This document shows, piece by piece, positions 60,254-64,000 of a stretch of 64,000 nucleotides of DNA (position 1 is the stretch's first letter; the number at the start of each line of letters is the position of its first letter). Below the pieces are notes generated by a model. That model saw nothing but the letters and a program-made list of their open reading frames with translations, did no database searches and was not told where the DNA came from. The translations under genes and the position numbers were made by a program. The stretch spans positions 51,993,034 to 52,057,033 of the forward strand of contig CM072515.1 of NCBI GenBank assembly GCA_036898135.1. Reading direction: 5' to 3'. Origin of the DNA: Oncomelania hupensis. Its lineage: Eukaryota > Mollusca > Gastropoda > Littorinimorpha > Pomatiopsidae.

Positions 60254-60273
60254 TAGGGTTAGGGTTAGGGTTG
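60254..60273 (+). repeat. Interstitial telomere-like (TTAGGG)3
   Basis: TTAGGGTTAGGGTTAGGGTT, three perfect units of the animal telomere repeat. Confidence 0.9.
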
Positions 60274-60957
60274 TCAAACTAGTTGTCAAAAGAGACTGGA
60301 CTAGAGTTAAGAGGATAAAAATCAAATTATGCTATTGAGTGAAGTGTTCTTAAGACATAAAAAAAAGAAACTGCCTCAATCTTATTCTCAGACCAGCATT
60401 CCAGCCCTCCGACAATTAAAATCGAATCCCGCTTCACAACATTTTGTTCGCTCAGACGGTTAAACCCTATGCTGACTTTCTTAAACCAGAAACTAAAACT
60501 CGCGCGACTTGATAGAATCCGATTATATTACTGAATGGTGTGTGTCTTCAACGAGAAACGAACAATCGCGCATTTTAGTAAAATACAATTCGGCATTTGA
60601 ATTGTTTGTTCCTATTTACAACAACAACAACAAACACCTCTGTCGCAGACTGCTATTCACCAGAAGAACAAAACATAGCACTCACAACTTCATTTTGGCA
60701 GATAAAGGCCGGTCATCAAAAACAAAATATTACATTTTATCGAAAGTTGCATTGCTGGACATGTTTTCTTATCATCACAGGGTAAGCTACACTCAAACAA
60801 ACAAACCAATCAACAAAAACAAACAATGCCGAACCAAAAAAATAACAACAAGAAAAAAGGCGTATACGCCAAATTTGGAGAAATTTCGTTCAGCGGAAGG
60901 AGCGTAAGATATCGGTTTAAAAACGGACGACAAGGATGAAAACAAGGTATTCCTCAC
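60274..60957. other. Probable intron of the - strand receptor gene; nothing recognised
   Basis: Follows the GTGAGG donor of the exon at 60958-61113 on the - strand. No further exon could be identified. Confidence 0.4.
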
Positions 60958-61113
60958 CTTTCCTTTGCGCGCCAAAGCTGTCATCTGGTTGCACCTTGTC
61001 TTCATCGATCACTATTAGGAACTGTGTCAACAGTTTGTTCTCCAAGTTCACCGTCTCCACCGCCGACTCGAACGCTCGTTTTTGGCCCTGGAAAGCTGGC
61101 TCATACAAAAACC
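60958..61113 (-). CDS. Single exon, probable ionotropic glutamate receptor amino-terminal domain (partial)
   Basis: On the - strand an acceptor (TTTTTGTGTTTCAG) precedes and a donor (AAAG|GTGAGG) follows a 156-nt stop-free exon, phase 1 at both ends. It reads 'FLYEPAFQGQKRAFESAVET', 'VNLENKLLTQFLIVIDEDKV', 'QPDDSFGAQRK'. The layout A-F-x-x-A-V-x-x-[IV]-N...L-L...D-D-S-F-x-A-x-[RK]-K is what I know from the first conserved exon of AMPA/kainate-type receptor amino-terminal domains (glutamate-gated cation channels of neurons). Codon use is GC-richer than the surroundings. No other exon of the gene was found, so identity rests on about 51 residues; another Venus-flytrap-domain protein is possible. 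Confidence 0.6.
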
Positions 61114-61127
61114 CTGAAACACAAAAA

Positions 61128-61182
<55 letters not shown>

Positions 61183-61212
61183 AGTAATTAATTAATTTTA
61201 AAAAACAACAAC

Positions 61213-61272
<60 letters not shown>

Positions 61273-61380
61273 AAGAAGAAGAAGAAGAAGAAGAAGAAGA
61301 AGAAGAAGAAGAAGAAGAAGAAGAAGAAGAAGAAGAAGAAGAAGAAGAAGAAGAAGAAAAAGAAGAAGAAGAAGAAAAGG
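61128..61380. repeat. (AAAT)n, (AAT)n and (GAA)n compound microsatellite
   Basis: AAAT at about 61129-61181, AAT at about 61213-61243, GAA at about 61244-61378. It lies only about 15 bp beyond the acceptor of the receptor exon. The long Ser/Tyr frame on the - strand is an artefact joining it to the exon. Confidence 0.95.
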
Positions 61381-61561
61381 TTTCTGAACTTTTTCTAAAA
61401 ACTAAAATTTCTGGACCTTGAAGTGGGGTGATTGAATTACAGATAATTTCCGAGCTCTCATTGGGGGCATTCGCCTTCAAATCATCAAATTCGAATAGTT
61501 GCAAAGGGTCCCGAATAATTACCAACTTTTTAAAAACGTTTTCCAACACCAGCTTACAGAA
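61381..61561 (-). other. Open - strand stretch of unknown nature
   Basis: About 55 codons without a stop ('LENVFKKLVIIRDPLQLFEF' and following), next to a LINE-alpha tail. Not recognised and without clear splice sites. Confidence 0.3.
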
Positions 61562-62036
61562 TCCTATTTTATCATATCCCGTAACTCTGAGGTCGTTGGG
61601 GCACCACAGATGATCGTTTAACCAGAATACTCCATCTTTCTCTGTCCTCAGGAACCCTGATGGTTTCGCTCAGTGTCAAGCCAGTCCATTCTCGAATGTT
61701 GTCCTCCCACCTCTTTTTCGATCTGCCTCTTCTTCTACCTCCTTGCACTGTGCCTTGCAAGATGGTCTTTTGCAAGGCTTGATGATCTAGTGACGTGGCC
61801 ATACCATCGAAGTTTCCGTTTTTTCACCACTGTGAGCATGTCATCGTGTTGTCCAATGGCTTGTGTGATGGTCTGTAGGACTTCGTCGTTGGTGATGTGC
61901 TGGGTATAGGAAATGCCCAGAAGTCTTCTGTAGCACCTCATCTCCATGCTTTGTATTCTTCGTTGTAGATCTGCTGTGAGAGTCCACGTTTCGCAAGCGT
62001 ATAGGAAGATGGAGATGACAAGGGATCGCAGCAGAA
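61562..62036 (-). pseudogene. LINE-alpha copy 8, C-terminal end and 3' tail
   Basis: The - strand shows 'MEMRCYRRLLGISYTQHITN', 'GQHDDMLTVVKKRKLRWYGH', 'REWTGLTLSETIRVPEDRER' and 'SSVVPQRPQSYGI', then GGGATATGATAAAATAGGAT. Two frames are needed at about 61790. It starts at 'LRSLVISIFLYACETWTLTA' and lacks the RT core. Confidence 0.88.
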
Positions 62037-62049
62037 TAACACAATAACG

Positions 62050-62067
62050 ATTATGATTATTATTATG

Positions 62068-62114
<47 letters not shown>

Positions 62115-62135
62115 TTTTATTATTATTATTATGAT
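62050..62135. repeat. (ATT)n microsatellite
   Basis: ATT tract with ATG/ACT variants, just 5' of LINE-alpha copy 8. Confidence 0.93.
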
Positions 62136-64000
62136 CATCATCACCATCCTTAATGTTGGGATCTTACAGTGAGGTATACACAAGTAACGTCCCCGGTACT
62201 ACACTGCATGCTCCATAGCTGTGCAACAACAGAGAAGAGCGATGACACCATATCCTGAATTGCGAACATCATCGTTTTCCTCATGAAGGCAGTGTTCTCA
62301 TACTTACAAGGCACCCTCCCACCGTTATGTGCTTAGCTGGAATGTTTTCTTACCTTCCTATTCTACCCCGTCACCCACCCGCCTATCCAACTCTCATCTG
62401 CTCAGAGACTAACCCGCACTGGCTAAGCTATATCAGTGTTATATAAGAGCCCACTGCACTGCGCATGCTATTGTAGCGTGAAAGTCTACGGTTATTGTCA
62501 CAAGCAGACCCTTTTACCCCTCACTATTTGAGCTTTTGCTTGGTTAGCAGTAGTAAAACTTAGAAGGTTACTGTAGTCTATAGCAGACGATTGAGGTATA
62601 ACTGATGTGTACACTCACACACTGCGAGCTGACGCGAGCCGTTTAGTGACATCATCGCAACCTACGATCGAGTTTTGAACTTTATAGCCACTTAGATTGT
62701 TTCAGCCAATCGGGACACAGGTAGAGTGGTTAGGACCGGTTCTGGCTGATTCAGTCAGTTGTGTGGAAAGCTCTGAGCAGTACACAGTTACACTCGAGCA
62801 GAGAAATATCTCCACTGATAGAACAGGGAAGCAGTGCTTGTTGAATATTTGAATTCAATCAAAGAACAGGGAAGCAGTGCTTGTTGAATATTTGAATTCA
62901 ATCAAGAAGCCACGGGCCTGACATTGTCGAACAGGTAAATGAACATACTTCTGTTTCATCGTGATGTATTTATATTATTGTTGAAATTATGTTTGTGGAA
63001 TTTGCTATGCATAGATTTGAATTGTTAGTCCGACTTTGCCTTACCACGTGGAGAAGCCGAACACGTGTCAAGCACGACCGGGACGCCATGTTGTATACTT
63101 GACGGAACCACTGTTGTTTAACTTATATGTATGCTTGCAGACCAGTGGCTATACCAGTGAATGTTTATTATATTATTAATTCTTTATGTGTATAGTTAGC
63201 CACGATTTATATTTATGTATGTATAGGAAATTGGAGTAGAGATTCCAGTGGGCCACCGACTTAGCAGAATGTTCGTCGCTTATGCATAGAGATGTGGAGC
63301 TATCATTGAGGGCTACTTTGGCTTTCAGTGAGACGCTCTGCACAGACCTATAATTCAGGGGTGTGCAGAATTTCGTCTCATATGTTACAGACGAGCAGGC
63401 GGGATATCGTAAGCCCAACTCAACACAGAATAGAACCTAATCTACGATTCGAGTTGGCTGCCGAGGCATCTACAGTATCGTGCACAGATAGCCCCAAACG
63501 TCGTACGAAAAGTCAAAGACTACACGACGACCCAGCGTGTACCAGAAGCTACCTCAACGCAGCGCTTCACCCACGCATCCATTCAGTTAAGTGCCCAGAA
63601 AACAGTGCACTAAAACTGTATCAAAAGGACCACAGTAGTCCACTCTTCATGAACGCTAGTATCCAGTGCCCTATGAAGAAAAAGTAGCTGCCTAGATTAT
63701 CAGCGAGCGAACCATTCGCAGTGACAATTGAACTTTTAAGTTAGATTCGTACTTCGAAGATCGTGTATAGAGTAGAAGAAATAAATGAGTGATTTTGACT
63801 GTTATCAAGTGGCTGGACTACATATGATTCATAGCCGTGTGAAAGCTAGTGTGACAGTGATCTTTTACCATTTTTCTATCTATCTCTGTACCCCAGCCTA
63901 AACACAGACCGAGCTAAACAAATAAATGTATTAAACAGTGATGTCCCGAGGCCTCGGACATCGGTCATGGTCCGATTCGTTTGGAAAATGACCGAATGGA
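62136..64000. other. Unassigned; 43-bp tandem duplication
   Basis: GAACAGGGAAGCAGTGCTTG plus TTGAATATTTGAATTCAATC is repeated at 62821 and 62864. A TATA-like TTATATAAGAG lies at about 62440. A 119-codon frame (63328-63687, +) has no recognisable domain. The region could be a 5' exon/promoter area or part of an LTR element, but nothing decides it. Confidence 0.4.

Noticed and set aside
61381..61549. Upstream half of the 210-codon - strand frame as a receptor exon
   Set aside because: It is joined to the real exon only through the GAA/AAT microsatellite; no splice sites, no recognised motif.

Overview
This is a stretch of eukaryotic nuclear DNA, most likely from a gastropod mollusc. The organism call is inference from three things: spliced genes with GT-AG introns, a secreted GH10 endo-xylanase of the compact type known from herbivorous snails, and a non-LTR retrotransposon/SINE population of the kind common in molluscan genomes. 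There are no bacterial-style operons, ribosome binding sites, CRISPR arrays or rRNA genes. Most long open frames are translations of microsatellites and are not genes.

Host genes. The main gene is a complete, apparently intact nine-exon GH10 endo-1,4-beta-xylanase on the + strand (coding 42056-50122, 408 codons plus stop). I assembled it by hand: all eight introns are GT-AG, all exon phases agree, a signal peptide opens the protein, and both catalytic glutamates are present. A TATA box and a matching initiator lie just upstream. A second host gene is represented by one exon on the - strand (60958-61113) that resembles the amino-terminal domain of an ionotropic glutamate receptor. The rest of that gene was not found.

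Mobile elements. 1-756: Rex1/CR1-type LINE reverse transcriptase fragment. Eight dispersed pieces of one endonuclease/RT LINE family (called LINE-alpha here) at about 1.3, 16.3, 19.6, 24.0, 31.2, 39.2, 54.7 and 61.6 kb; the 24 kb copy is a textbook twin-primed (5'-inverted) insertion with an 11-bp target-site duplication. Other LINE remnants: 10.7-11.5 kb (RNase H and C-terminal Cys/His motif), 17.2-18.5 kb and 25.5-26.3 kb (two CR1/L2-like families), 32.0-33.0 kb, 50.7 and 51.4 kb (Tx1/L1-like), 23.6 and 52.3 kb (3' ends). SINEs: a tRNA-Leu/Ser-like family (SINE-beta), a composite tRNA/5S-like family (SINE-5S), a Thr-like SINE with an 11-bp duplication at 14.2 kb, and SINE-zeta at 46.8 and 58.2 kb. 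DNA elements: a 475-bp hAT-type MITE (14769-15243), a 1.44-kb element with 'CCGGTGTA' inverted ends (27361-28798), and a foldback repeat (34.7 and 54.3 kb).

Simple repeats. Microsatellites are unusually dense, long and pure: about 402 bp of CT (53186-53587), 168 bp of TA, roughly 450 bp of GATA in two blocks, and many GAA, GAT and TTA tracts. Several sit exactly at the 3' ends of retroposons, which suggests that element tails seed them. Within the xylanase introns there are three notable structures: a minisatellite that multiplies the exon 3 splice donor, a stepwise-mutating pentanucleotide array, and a tetranucleotide array that forms a giant palindrome.
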